NCBI GenBank assembly: GCA_000231825.2
Contig: JH720302.1
Span: 1,543,179 to 1,607,178 of the forward strand
DNA length: 64,000 nt
Direction: 5' to 3'
DNA from: Tetrahymena elliotti 4EA
Taxonomy: Eukaryota; Ciliophora; Oligohymenophorea; Hymenostomatida; Tetrahymenidae
A program made the position numbers and the translations under genes. The notes under the pieces are model-generated. The model saw nothing but the letters and a program-made list of their open reading frames with translations, made no database searches and was not told where the DNA came from. Below, piece after piece: positions 23,823 to 35,321 of the stretch; positions within the stretch are counted from its first letter, which is position 1; each line of letters begins with the position of its first letter.

Positions 23823-25565
23823 TCAATCTTTTTTTTATTCTATTTCTTTTAGATTCTCGTTATATCTGTACTTCTAGAAATCTCTATCAACTTTCATAAA
23901 ATGATCCCAGAATAAAAAGTAAGATCCGTATGCACCTACATTATGAGAATGATGGAAATTATGAAAATATGAACTCCCTGTAAAACCAACAAAAATTATA
24001 AATAAGTAAATTTGTCAATAAAAGGGATATATTTAATCCCAACCAAATACATAATTAATTGGATTTAGTAATTTACCTGATAGAGGAAAAACTCTGACAG
24101 GAGAAAAAGGAATTTCATATCCTGAGTGAACTTCAGCAGTTGTGTATGTTCTCCACATCATCCAAGCAATAGCAGTAAAAATATGAACTCTTGACCCCAT
24201 TAACTTTATTCCTAAACTGCTAGGAACCTAGAAGAAAATATTACATTAAAACAATTTTTTTGATATTTCATAAAAAAGTAAAATTCAAAGAGATTTTTGT
24301 CATAATATTAGGTTAAGTAAATAAATTCATTAGTTATGACGAATCATTAAAGTTTTTTTTAAAATATTCAGATGATAAATAAACTAAAGGCTGCAAGTAC
24401 CTTATTTATTCATTCAATTTTTGATTACATTTTTAAATTTTTATGTTAACTAATTCATTCAAATCAATTTAATAAATTATTTCTTTCTTAAAAGGAATTT
24501 TTGAATTCATTTATGTAATTTATTTTTCATTATTTTTTTTCATTTTAAACAAATTTAATATGATTAAATTTTGTTCGTTCATCTTTGAAATAGATGTTAA
24601 AATACTAAATCAATCTAATTTTACTAGATTTCCTAAAATGTATTCTGGAAGAGAGGCGTATTCAGCTGTGATTGAATAAGGTTGTTCATATTCATGATGC
24701 TTTTTATGATAGCTATTATACAGCTTGGGATGATGAAGAATGTAATGGCTCCAAAAGAATCCAAAATCTTCACATATCATGCAAAAAAGAATCTAAAAAA
24801 AGAACTCTGTTCTATTGTAAATAATATGAGTAAATGATTATTTAGTATATATTTTTGTTTAGACTATCAAATTCTAAATTATTATTAAATATTTACATGG
24901 TAGGAAATTAATCCACAGAAGTTTTATATTTAAGTCCTGTAACAAAGCTATCGAAAAGAAGGAGTATAGGGAAAACTACTAAATGATGCAAAGCAAGACA
25001 CTTATAAGTTTTTTATTTGAGCTCCTCCCATTCCTTTTTATCTTTTTACCATGGCCATTTCCCATTCTATTTTATTATATTTTACAATTAAATAATACCT
25101 TTTAATTAAAGAAATCAGTCTACCTTATTCACTCTCCATTTTTCAAAAACCTTGTTATTTTAGCAGTAAAGAATTGAAAATAAGCCATACCATAGTAGCA
25201 TAAAAACAGTGTGAAGCAAACTCATTCCAGTAGGATATAATATCTTCACTATTTTCATATAAAATAAAGAAAAAGGTAGTTTTAAAATTTAATTTTATTA
25301 AAAATAATTTTTACAATTCTATCCTACAAACTAATCAACATGGGGCCAGAAAGCTTTTCCATAAATAGGTAATCCAATAAAGAAGCAGGCCCACAAGAAA
25401 AAGGCAGTAATTAAGTGAAATCCTTTATTAAAAATAAAAATACAGAGAAATTAAAGAATAAAAGTAATGTATTTTACCTTTTTGTTTGTAGCGCCTTTTC
25501 TCTATTTCAATAAGACTGTAGATCTTAGTATCTAATTCCTACTGTTTAGAAAGTTTTTCAGACAT
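23823..25565 (-). CDS. Fatty acid hydroxylase superfamily (sterol desaturase/C4-methyl oxidase-like)
   Basis: Minus-strand gene with about seven exons, ATG 25565 (MSEKLSKQQELDT) to TGA 23825-23823. Membrane helices occur in the first half (FHLITAFFLWACFFIGLP; SLLHTVFMLLWYGLF). The diiron histidine clusters of the family are all visible: SHYILHHPKLYN, YHKKHHEY and HNFHHSHN followed by GAYGSYFLFWDHFM. These residues bind the two irons that activate oxygen for hydroxylation or desaturation of a membrane-bound sterol or lipid in the endoplasmic reticulum. The closest architecture is the ERG25/sterol desaturase group, and ciliates use related enzymes to remodel dietary sterols. The exact reaction cannot be read from sequence. 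The longest intron (about 24,235-24,630) separates the central and C-terminal catalytic exons. Confidence 0.85.
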
Positions 25566-27694
25566 CTGATCAAATAATTGTAATTTAATATCTTAATTGA
25601 AAATTATCATCAAACTTCGATTTTATTTATCAATTCATTATATTTTCAAATCATCAATAATGACATTAGTGACGTCAAAAGCTACATTAAAATTTTTAAA
25701 TATTTGTTTAGTATTTGTAAAATTTTAACAGTAAACGGTTAACGAATAGGTAAAAGAATAATCAAAAAATCAAAATATTTTCTAATTCTAACATAAAACT
25801 AAAAATAAATGTTTAAAATATCTTCTTTGTATTCTTAATCTTTGAAACAATAAAGACAGTGAATACTAAAATTAACATTTATTTTTTTTACTAAAATGTT
25901 ACTTAATTCTTAGATTTACTACACCTTACATGCCTAAAATAAATTATTTCTAAAATAAAAAGATTTTATACTTCAAAAATTGGGATTTTTTTGAATGGAT
26001 GGATCTTTTGTAAATTAAGTTAAAAAATATTTATGTAGCTTTTTTTTGAAATAATTTTGTTAAGAAATTTAACTGTTTCTAATTGATCTTAACATTTTCC
26101 ATTCATTTTGTATCTTGACTGGTAAATCACATTTTACCATTATAGGATATTTTACTGTATTTGTATGTTCATTTTTATTTAAAGATAAAACAAAAATGTA
26201 TATGAATGATAAAAATATTGCTAATTTATATTAATAGGCTTTAATATGCAAATTAATTATTTAAATGATCTAAACTCAATCAATTTTACATTTGAAGATC
26301 TTTCATATATATTTTTGCAAATTTCAAGCTTCAATTCAATATGTTTGGAAAAAATGTATAATTATTTTATTAATAACTTCTATTTACTTCAACAAAAGCT
26401 TCTTGATTTGAAGATTTTTTCTTTTTTATTTAACTAAGTTAAATTAATTTTGCAATTAAACCAAGAAGACAAAATCAATTAAAGTGTTTAGTTTGTTTAT
26501 TTTAATTATTTTATGGAATCCTTGTTTTTTAATTGGATAACCATCTTACAAAACTTTAAAATTTCATAAAATATATTAGAAGGAATTAATAGAAATCTTA
26601 TTTTATAAATCATTTATTATTTATCTTTTTATTTGTAAGCCTAATTAGATCAAGGAAAATATATTTTTTAAATTTATAACTTTTCATTTTAATTAAATTC
26701 AATAAATATTTTAGTTTGAGTAAAATAAAAGTAAGTTATGATAAAATTAAATTTATTTTTAAAATAAAATGTTTAATTAAGTTCTTTAGAAATAATAAAA
26801 ATATTAAAAATAAAATTGTTTTTACCAATAGCTTAAAAATTAAAATTAAAACAAAATAAACAAATTTGATAGGTTGCTTTGAGTGAGTTTTGAATTTAAG
26901 CAGATTGATTTTTTTAAGATATTAGAATTTTTTTAATCAAGAAATTAAGCAAGCAATATCAATTTTAGGAAGTGTTTTTTTTGAAATTTAGAAAGTTTCC
27001 CTCCTAAATTTTTGATAATTAAACAATAAGGATTTTTTTTTTTTAATTAAAGTAGACAGAGATTTGATTTTTAATTACAAAGTTAAAGTAAAAGAATTAT
27101 CTAGAATTAACTTACTTGAATTTGAGTAATGTAGAGAGTCAAATGTAAATAAACTAGACACTATAATTTATCAGGTATCAAATTTTTCTGAACGGAATTT
27201 ATTAGTTTTATTAGGAATCCTTTCTTGTAAATTTTCAAAACGTGAGCTGGTTAGATGTGAAAAGTAAATAACTTATTCAAAATTTAATAAACAATTATGA
27301 TTTCAAATAATTAGTACAACGCGATATCTATCCGCATTAATTATGAACTATACTGACTTATTCAAAACATTGTAAAAACAAAGATAATTACATAATTTAT
27401 AAAAAAATTCAATAAATTAGAATATCACATATTATATGGTAAAGATATTAGGTTAATTAAAAGAGTTGTATGTATATATAATAATACATAAAAGTGATAA
27501 AATAGACAGTTTTCTGATGTAGAAAGCATATAAAGTGAATGAACAAGTAAGATATATTTAATACAAAGAGCTAGATAGTTTTTATCTTTTTTTCAGTAAA
27601 ATAATCAAGAAGTTAATCACAAAATTAATATTAATTTAATTTTTAAAAAATTTAATAATATCAGAAAAATTTCTCCAAAAAAGCAAGATCAAAA
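25566..27694. other. Divergent intergenic region
   Basis: About 2.1 kb between the hydroxylase start (minus) and VID27 (plus), with promoters expected at both ends. It holds one 157-codon open frame (26,246-26,719, separate entry). No RNA gene or repeat is recognised. Confidence 0.45.
26246..26719 (+). CDS. Possible small gene, 157 codons
   Basis: Uninterrupted frame from ATG 26246 to TGA 26717-26719 under the ciliate code. The peptide is Leu/Ile/Phe/Asn/Gln-rich (MQINYLNDLNSINFTFEDL, FYLLQQKLLDLKIFSF, QDQ-type Gln codons throughout) with no obvious domain. With only TGA as stop, frames of this length also arise by chance in such AT-rich DNA. It has a more regular residue mix than neighbouring spacer DNA, but no intron, domain or homologue that I recognise. 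Confidence 0.3.
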
Positions 27695-30600
27695 ATGAAT
27701 TTTATCAAATAAATATTTGGTAGAGGCGAAGCTAAAAACGCCATGCCAGAAAACATTAAATCTTTTAAGATTTATGGTAATTTATTTAGAAGAGAAGAGA
27801 AAGCTTCAAAGCTTATGTATGAATATTTTCATTTTTTTTAATCTAATCAGAAATATTGATTATTTATTTATTTATTAATTAATTAACAGCATGGAAGACG
27901 CTTTGGTATCTTTTAGTGAAGGAAAGACTGAATTTGAGTTCTTTTTAGAGTGCTTTAAAGATGAAGAACACTTTTATTTCCCTATAACTGCATAAATGGA
28001 TTTAAGAGAGTAAGTTTTAGTTTTTTACATCTTTATATTTATATTAATTAATGAAATAGATAAACTGCTATCGATGGAGACAAAACAATTAGAAAATATG
28101 TGTTTGATTTAGAATAAAAGTAAATTTGTTAAATTTTAAGAGTTAATTCAGTTATTTTATTGTTTATTAAACTTAATAGGTTGCGTATGAGATTAGAGTT
28201 CGATGTAACAGAATAATAGGATCTTGATATTGTTCTTAAGTTTGAAAGATATTTGAGTGAACTCTTAAGTGTTAGTACTCTAAAAAAACATTTAAGCGAA
28301 ATTTCTAATGATAGAATACAATCAATGTGCAGGTAATTAATTTCATTCTACTTAAATATTTTTTCAAATTCAAATTTAAATTTTTTATTAAATAGACATA
28401 TTGTAGGCAAAGATTTAGGAAGAGAATCAGAGACTACTTCTTAGAAAGACTCAGATGTATTTTCTATTGCTTCATCCTAGGTTCCTAATCAAGCTAATCT
28501 TGCAAAATAAGACATGAACAGAGTAATTCTAATTAAATTTTTAATTTTAAAAAATCTAAAATTTTACTTATTTTTAATAATAATTAGCTTTCAAAAGAAC
28601 TTGCTGGCTTAAATTTGGATGACGGTTCTCATAGAATTGGAGAATACTAACACTAGTTCTAGCTTTTTAAGAAATCCTCTAAAGAAAAGTAAGATGAGAA
28701 AAAAAGTTAATACAAAATCAGAGAAGATATTATCATTTAAAATTAAAATAATGCTAAATTGTAAGAAACTTTACTAGAAATTGCTAACAAAAAAGTAAAC
28801 AATTTTTTATTTAAATAAAATATTTTTTTATTAAAATTTAATTAACTAGGAAATTAGAGTTGCTAATGTTGGAAGTCTTTATGAGGCAAGTGGTGATTTT
28901 ATGGTTCTTAAGCACAAAGTAAGTTTTTCATTTCATTTCATTTTATTTTTTAATTTTAATTTATTTGTTTATTTTAAAGGGAGCTATTTTTTCAATTAAA
29001 ATACTTGAAGATTTTGATTATAAATTGCTTATTTTTAATGAAGATTAACACGTTATTCATCAATATCATTTTGAATCACAATCTGAAGAAGTCAACCATC
29101 GAGAAAACTATATTAGATGGGTAGAAAATAAAGGAGATACTATCATTTTATTCTAGATGTTTTTTGACAATCCAGGAGCTTCTTAGTAAGTAGCTGTTGC
29201 CTTGTAATCTTGTAATTATGAAAAGAAAAACAAGATAGAGTAACAAAAGGCTTTTAAAGATGAAGAAATTTAATAAATTATAAGATACTCAAGTGAAAGA
29301 GATATTGATAATTATATTGAAGAAAATAAGGACTATATGGATGAAGAATTCAATGACATCACTTTCGACCCTTAGGTTTATATTGCTCAAGGTGAAAGCT
29401 AAAACAATTCAGACCTTAGAACTATTGCCCAAGCAAAAATTCTTGATAGAACTTTTGTTTCAAAGGGAGAAAACATTGAAGTATACAGAACTATTGATGA
29501 CAAAGACCAAGATTTAGAAGTAAACTTATTTATAAAAATTTAAACATTATTTAACATTTAATTTATTTTCTTTTAATAGTTTTTGCTTACTCTACCAATT
29601 GTCCAAGGATTGAATGGAGAAGTTTTCGAACCTAAGAAGATCTTAATGTAAGAATAAGACACAAAAATGCTTCTTTTAAATAATGAAGAAAATAAAAAAG
29701 TGTACTACTATGATATTGAAAAAGGAAAAATCATCTAAGAATTTGTAATATTTTTAAACATTAATAAAACAATAATTAATTAATTAATTAAAATTATTTT
29801 AAAAATTAGGGTGCTGATTAAACCTTCAGTAATGCAATTAAAGATTTTTGCAACGAAACTAAAAATGGAGATTTAGAAAATACCTAAACTTTCTATTCCA
29901 TCAACAGTAGAAATATATTCAGAATGGATCCTCGTATCTCTAAGGGAGTTGCTTAAGCTTGTATTGAATCTGGTTCTAAGAATTATGCATAAAATAATCA
30001 TTTCTCTTGTATTTCAAGTACTAAAAATGGTGAATTTGCTATTGGTAGTGCTGATGGGTCTATTCGTCTCTTCAATGATGTAACTAAGAAAGCTAAAAAC
30101 TAATTTAATTTAGGTTATGGAGGTAAATTATCATAAAATTTTCATTCTTTTTTTAATTATTTTATTAAATTTAAATAGATGCTATTAAAGGCCTTGATAT
30201 CAGTTAAGATGGAAAATGGATTTTAGCTACTTGCTAAACTTATTTGATTTTATTCCCTACATATGACTAGACTAATGTTACCAAAAACGGTTTCAATTCC
30301 ACTATTAAAATTGTTGATAGACCTGTTCCCATCAGACTCTAGCTCTCTTCTGAAGACTAATATTATCTCAAGCTTAAAGAAATTGGTTTTACCCCTGCTA
30401 AATTTGATAACTGTTTGACAAAGAAAGAGAAATTCATAGTAACTTCTACAGGAGCATTTACTATTGTTTGGGATTTCATTAAAGTTCTCTAAAAGAAGAC
30501 ACAATGCTATGAAGTAAATTAAATTTTTTAAATATTTTTTTTCTTATTTAAAATTATCTAAATAGATCAAGAAATCTGATGAACCCATCCAAATTGCTGA

Positions 30601-30697
30601 ATTCAAATTTAACAAAAATGATAATGTTCTTGCAGCCTCAGTAAATAAAGTAGAAATGCAAAATATTATCAAGAACAAGAACAAGAACAAGAAATGA
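27695..30697 (+). CDS. VID27: VID27 family protein
   Basis: Plus-strand gene with about ten exons, ATG 27695 (MNFIKQIFGRGEAKN) to TGA 30695-30697, roughly 800 residues. The C-terminal third matches the VID27 WD40/beta-propeller-like domain: LTLPIVQGLNGEVFEPKK, KVYYYDIEKGKIIQEF, FAIGSADGSIRLFND, YGDAIKGLDISQDGKWILA and TSTGAFTIVWDF followed by a Lys-rich end. The N-terminal part (about residues 1-150) has the family's acidic and aromatic region (EFEFFLECFKDEEHFYF), and a PH-like middle follows. Yeast Vid27 is linked to vacuolar import and degradation of gluconeogenic enzymes, but its biochemical role is unclear. Introns are short and AT-rich (first: 27,817 GTATGA). The C-terminus has repeated Lys-Asn residues. 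The family call is strong. Confidence 0.85.
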
Positions 30698-30965
30698 GTT
30701 TCTTTCAATTAAAGACTTTATAAGTTTATTTATTCAATAAAAGCTACTTGAAGTAGGTAGCATTCAATTATTCAAAATCCCTTTATATAAAACTAAATAA
30801 TTTTAATTTAATAAGATATTTGTTGTAATATTTTATGTTCTCAATATCTCCTTATGTATTTGTTTGTTTCTTTTAATTCAATTTGAAAAAATAATTCTTC
30901 TTTTAAATATATATGATTTCTTAAAAATATTTAAGCGTTTAGATTCATAAAAATATATATTCTTT

Positions 30966-31076
30966 GTTTCTTTATTTGGATACAAAGTTAAAAGAAAATA
31001 TTTAATGTAAAATCTACAAAATTTAGTTCATTTTCTCAAAAATCCAGTAGTCATCTTTAATAAAAAATTAATTAAA
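30966..31076 (+). repeat. Direct repeat, unit 1 (111 bp)
   Basis: It starts GTTTCTTTATTTGGATACAA and ends TTAATTAAA. It is identical, or very nearly so, to 31,107-31,217. The offset is 141 bp. Confidence 0.9.
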
Positions 31077-31107
31077 TAAAAAATTTTTTATTAAAGATGA
31101 CTACTGG
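31044..31107. repeat. Perfect 26-bp inverted repeat, 12-bp loop
   Basis: The left arm 31,044-31,069 begins CCAGTAGTCATCTTTAATAA. The right arm 31,082-31,107 ends TTATTAAAGATGACTACTGG and is its exact reverse complement, separated by 12 bases. If transcribed on the VID27 3' side it would form a 26-bp hairpin. A third copy of the left arm ends the second direct repeat (31,185-31,210). Confidence 0.9.
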
Positions 31108-31217
31108 TTTCTTTATTTGGATACAAAGTTAAAAGAAAATATTTAATGTAAAATCTACAAAATTTAGTTCATTTTCTCAAAAATCCAGTAGTCATCTTTA
31201 ATAAAAAATTAATTAAA
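31107..31217 (+). repeat. Direct repeat, unit 2 (111 bp)
   Basis: Second copy of the 30,966 unit. It starts on the last base of the hairpin's right arm, so the arrangement is unit, inverted partial copy, unit. Confidence 0.9.
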
Positions 31218-31413
31218 AATTATAAAATAATAATAATTTATTTTACAAAAATCCCAAACTAAAATATGATGAATGACATATATAATAATTATGACAAATA
31301 AAACTTTATTAACTTTTGGGTATTAAAATATATAACTTTATTTGCTTGCTTTTCATGAGTAGATTCTAAATAAATTGTTGAAATGCTACTATTAATATAA
31401 ATGTTTTCTAATA

Positions 31414-32210
31414 TCACTTCTTTTTATTTAAATCCTTCTTAGATGTTTATACTGTTTCTTTTTCTTATTTTTATTCTTATGATTTCTTTTCTATCTGTTA
31501 AGCTCCACTAGGAGATTTTAACCCTAAATCAGATTTTTAATTTTTATTATTTTGAGAAACAACTGGTGTTTCTAATTACTAGACTTGTAGTGAGTTCTTT
31601 TTGTTTTCTTCTCCTTTTTATTCTATTTTTAAAAAAATGCTTTAACATCTAATAAGCAAATAAAATGTTTATTTAAAAGTTTTAATTTTATTACAATTCT
31701 TCTTTTCTGGGCTTTTACTTATTTTATTTTCTTTTGGTTACTCTAATTGATTAGCCTATGGGTTTTCTAAGTTTTTAAAAATAAGAATTCATTAATTATA
31801 TAATCCTGTTATATGCTCTATTAATACCTAAAGCTTCAAGAGAGTTTTTAAGTGCTACTCTTTTTTTGATTTCGTTATTTCTTTTTCTTTCAAATTTCAA
31901 TATTTGTTAAGCAGCAAATTCATAAACGTTTCCTGAAGGTAAACCATTTTTACACAATTACCTTAAAAAATCTACAATTAATATAACAATGATTTAACAC
32001 AATACAATATGATTTAATGAATTACATTCATATGCATCTAAAATACCTGATGTTTCTAATATGGAAGCTATTTTAATTATAAAAATTGTTTATTTAACTC
32101 AAATAGAAATTTGTGCTTATTTTACAATTATTTTTCTATTCATTTGCTAAACTTTGATTTTGCTTATTATTGTTAGTTTCATCACGTAATATATCCTTTG
32201 TGCGAGACAT
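31414..32210 (-). CDS. Unrecognised Lys/Gln-rich protein
   Basis: Five-exon minus-strand gene, ATG 32210 (MSRTKDILRDETNNN) to TGA 31416-31414. Joining four phase-consistent GT-AG introns gives a basic protein. The best-ordered part is FLRQLCKNGLPSGNVYEF followed by a helix rich in Lys/Arg/Glu (ILKFERKRNNEIKKRVAL). The rest is a low-complexity Ser/Pro/Lys/Gln tail (KSPSGAQQIEKKSQEQ) ending in Lys. The composition suggests a nuclear or nucleic-acid-associated protein, but that is inference. There is no signal peptide or membrane segment. I do not recognise the family. Confidence 0.6.
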
Positions 32211-32561
32211 TTTATTTTATTCTGTTAATAGAAAATAAATGGCTATACTTTATAATTATCTTAGTATTTATTGATTTAATAAATTGATTGATAGAACTTT
32301 TTGATTACAAAATTATTTCTTATAATTATTATAAAACTTAGTTATTTTTTTTTGATAACAAAATTGATTGATAAATAAATTAACATATTAGTTAATCAAT
32401 CAAAAACTGAATTCAAAATTTAGATTAAGACAATAAATACATTAAAAATTTAGTTTAAAGTAATTTTTTTATGTAAAATCAATTTATAAAATTTTGTTCA
32501 AAATTAAATATTTACTTTACATAAAAAATGTAATTTGTTTTAATAAAAATAAAAATTATTT
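32211..32561. other. Intergenic
   Basis: About 350 bases upstream of the Lys/Gln-rich gene and downstream of the next minus-strand gene. AT-rich; nothing recognised. Confidence 0.5.
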
Positions 32562-33203
32562 TCATTTCTTTTCTTATTATTGAGTTTTTTTATTATTTTC
32601 AAAAGATTCGTAATCTTGTTATGATTTATGAATAAGTTCTTTTGTTTCTTCTGTGAAGAAATTATTTTATTCCAAAGTCTTTTATTGATTATCTAATTCT
32701 TTTTTGGCTTGGTTTAATAAGGTAGGTGATAAGTTGAAGTATTTCATAGCATCATATAAGATGTAATTCTATATATAAGGATCGAATTTAATAGTATTAT
32801 CGATAATTCTTCCTTATATTTTAGCATATCCTCTAATGTATTCAGCAGGATTCCAAAAGTTAGTTACAATAGCAGCACCGAGCATATAAGTGCCTATAAA
32901 TACAGTGGATTGGATAGTTCCATACTTAACTATTTCTTTAAAGGTATATTGCTTTGGCTTGAAAAACTTCTTAGAGTAGTACTTAAAGTTCATGGTATAA
33001 TACATTGTTAAACCACACATTACGCAATTGTAAAGAAAGAAACCAAACATTCTATTTTTAGGAAGCTTTTCATTTGACCATTTATCTAATAAAATCAAAG
33101 TCTCTTCTTCATTTAAATCATCTAAATTATCCATTGTAATCAATGAATCATCTCTGATAGGTAATTTCTTCTTAATTTCTAAGCTTTATTAATTATCACT
33201 CAT
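32562..33203 (-). CDS. Small membrane protein with Gln-rich tail, unrecognised
   Basis: Single-exon gene of 213 residues, ATG 33203 (MSDNQQSLEIKKKLPIRDD) to TGA 32564-32562. An acidic N-terminus (LDDLNEEETLILLDKW) precedes a hydrophobic segment at about residues 50-72 (MFGFFLYNCVMCGLTMYYTM) and a second at about 97-117 (STVFIGTYMLGAAIV). The two helices are joined by a basic loop (KYYSKKFFKPKQ). The C-terminal 80 residues are polar and Gln/Asn/Lys-rich, probably coiled. The two-helix hairpin with long soluble ends could suit an organelle membrane protein, but I recognise no family. It lies divergent from the kinase gene. Confidence 0.7.
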
Positions 33204-34181
33204 TACTACTAACACAATAATTAATAAATGAAGGCTTGCTATTTCTTATTTTTTAATTAATTAATTAATTTTATAAATATATCTTTTTTTAGAAAAAATC
33301 TGAATATTCTATTAATAATAAGCTAAATTTGATTTGTCTATATTCTTTGGTTAATTATTTCATTTATTCTATCTATTTTAAATTTTGTAAATTTATTATC
33401 ATTGTTTATTTGAAATATAAAAGTTTTATATATTTATTTGAAAGAAGATATTGAGTACAAATGATTTTTTTCAAATAATATTTTATTCTTTCTTTTTAAA
33501 CCAATTAAAAGACAATTCAATTTCGAAATATAAAATAATAATAGTAATTCTATTTTGAAAAATAATATTTTCATTAGCCTAATGTATTTATTATTAAATT
33601 TGAAAATAGTAAATACAATTTACAGTAAAATAAATTGATTTTTTAGTTTTCATCTAATCATAAAATTAATAATAAATATTTTTAAATAATTTTAAAATAC
33701 CTAAAAATTTATGAGAGGTTTTTATTTATAATTAATTATTTCATTAATTAAAATTAAAAGTTTGTTAAAAAAAATAGTAAAATATAAAATTTCTAATTCG
33801 GTTAAAGATCTTACCTTCCCTATTAGTAAACTTGTATTTTTAACAATATAATTTTAATTTATTATTGTACTTAATATTTATATTGTTAATTATATACATA
33901 ACATTATTTGTTATTTAATTAATTAAAAAACTAAAATACATTAGCTTGATTTTCTTTTTTTATTTTGTTAGAATTTTGATTTGATAAAGATACTTAAGAT
34001 TTTGTAATAATTTTTAATTTGTGAATTTAATTAATAAAAATAAAGCATTGAATAGTAGTAAGTTATAATAATATTTAAGAAAATAGATTAGAAGATTGAT
34101 CATTCGTCATCAAAAACTATTTACTAGGCTAATACAAATTACTGAAAGCAATTTTTAGGATAACTTTTAAGAAGAAAACAA
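33204..34181. other. Divergent intergenic region
   Basis: About 980 bases between the membrane-protein start (minus) and the kinase start (plus). It should contain both promoters. It is AT-rich with many TAATTAATTA runs and no recognised site or gene. Confidence 0.5.
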
Positions 34182-35321
34182 ATGCAAAATAACAATCTGA
34201 ATAACACTGCAGACAGCAATAAAGAAGTAAATTAAGTACAAAATAATTTGTGTGAAAATGAAAATTTGAGTGAAAGTTAATAGTAAATAATAAAAACGTA
34301 CTTTTCAAATTTAAGCCAAGCATAATTTGATGACATTTAGAAGTATTTATTTTTCTAATGCTTGATAAAATTTGAGAGTCTAAGATATAGACTAAACGAG
34401 AAAGGATATGAAATAAAATAATGTATCGAGATTGGAGGTGAAAGTTTAATTTTTGATGGAATCTAAAAAAAGTCAGAATAAAATATAATTATTAAAGTTG
34501 TGCCTGATGATGAAAATGAAAACTTTAAAGATTAACTAGAAATTATTAAATTATTGCAAGGGTCATCTAAATTTGTTAAATTTTTAGAATGTTTTGACAT
34601 TAAAGATGAATTTTACATTTTTATTATGGAAAAATATTAAATTAATTTAAAGTAGGAGCTTATTTAAATGCAACATTAAGGAATCTTTCCAGAAGAAAAA
34701 ATCATTAAAATTATTTTCAACTTGTTGCATGGAGTTCTAGATTTGCATGAAAAAAATATTCTTCACTTAGATTTAAAGGTTCCAAATATATTGCTCACTA
34801 ATGATGGAAACTACATAATCTCAGATTTTGGTGTATCTTAGATTAAAAAAGAAGGTAAAGATATTACTTGTGCATCATATACTAAAATATACTCTCCAAT
34901 TGAACAGCAATTGGATGAATATAATATTGAAATTGACTTTAAATCAGATGTGTTTTCTCTTGGAGTGACTTTTTTAAGGGCATTAGACTAATTTAAATTG
35001 TTAAAATAACACAGTTAAATTATTTCTTTTGTTAATAGCATTGAAATAATAATAAGGGCTTATATGACATAATAAAATAAGAATTACAGAGAAGATTTAT
35101 ATACCATTTATAATCTTTTTTACAAATAGTTTTAAAAAGTGAAGAATGTACTCCAAAACGAAAACTGGTTCAAATAAATTAATGAAGAAATAGAGTTTTA
35201 CCACAAAAAAGTATAAAAACTTAATCAAAATGACTCACTCTAAGCATCTAAAAGTTTATAAATCCAAGAATCTTTAGAAGAAATTGCAGATGCTTGGAAA
35301 AACAAGAATTTAATTTAGTGA
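34182..35321 (+). CDS. Divergent protein kinase
   Basis: Single-exon gene of 379 residues. An in-frame TGA at 34143 precedes the start, so ATG 34182 (MQNNNLNNTADSNK) is the first possible start. Kinase landmarks: IGGESLIF (84-91) in place of a canonical Gly loop, IIIKVV with Lys105, a plausible alpha-C Glu120, HLDLKVPNILL with Asp197, Lys199 and Asn202, SDFGVS with DFG at 215-217, YSPIEQ (238-242) in place of APE, and SDVFSLGVTF with Asp256. All catalytic residues are present, so it is probably active, but the Gly loop and APE region are atypical. The N-terminal 80 residues are Asn/Gln-rich and the C-terminus is polar. It resembles the many lineage-specific ciliate kinases. No substrate is predictable. 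Confidence 0.8.

Larger units (their letters stand above)
30698..31413. other. Convergent intergenic with a duplicated unit and long hairpin
   Basis: About 715 bases between the 3' ends of VID27 and the next (minus) gene. It contains the 111-bp direct repeat and the 26-bp inverted repeat listed separately. No gene is seen. Confidence 0.6.
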
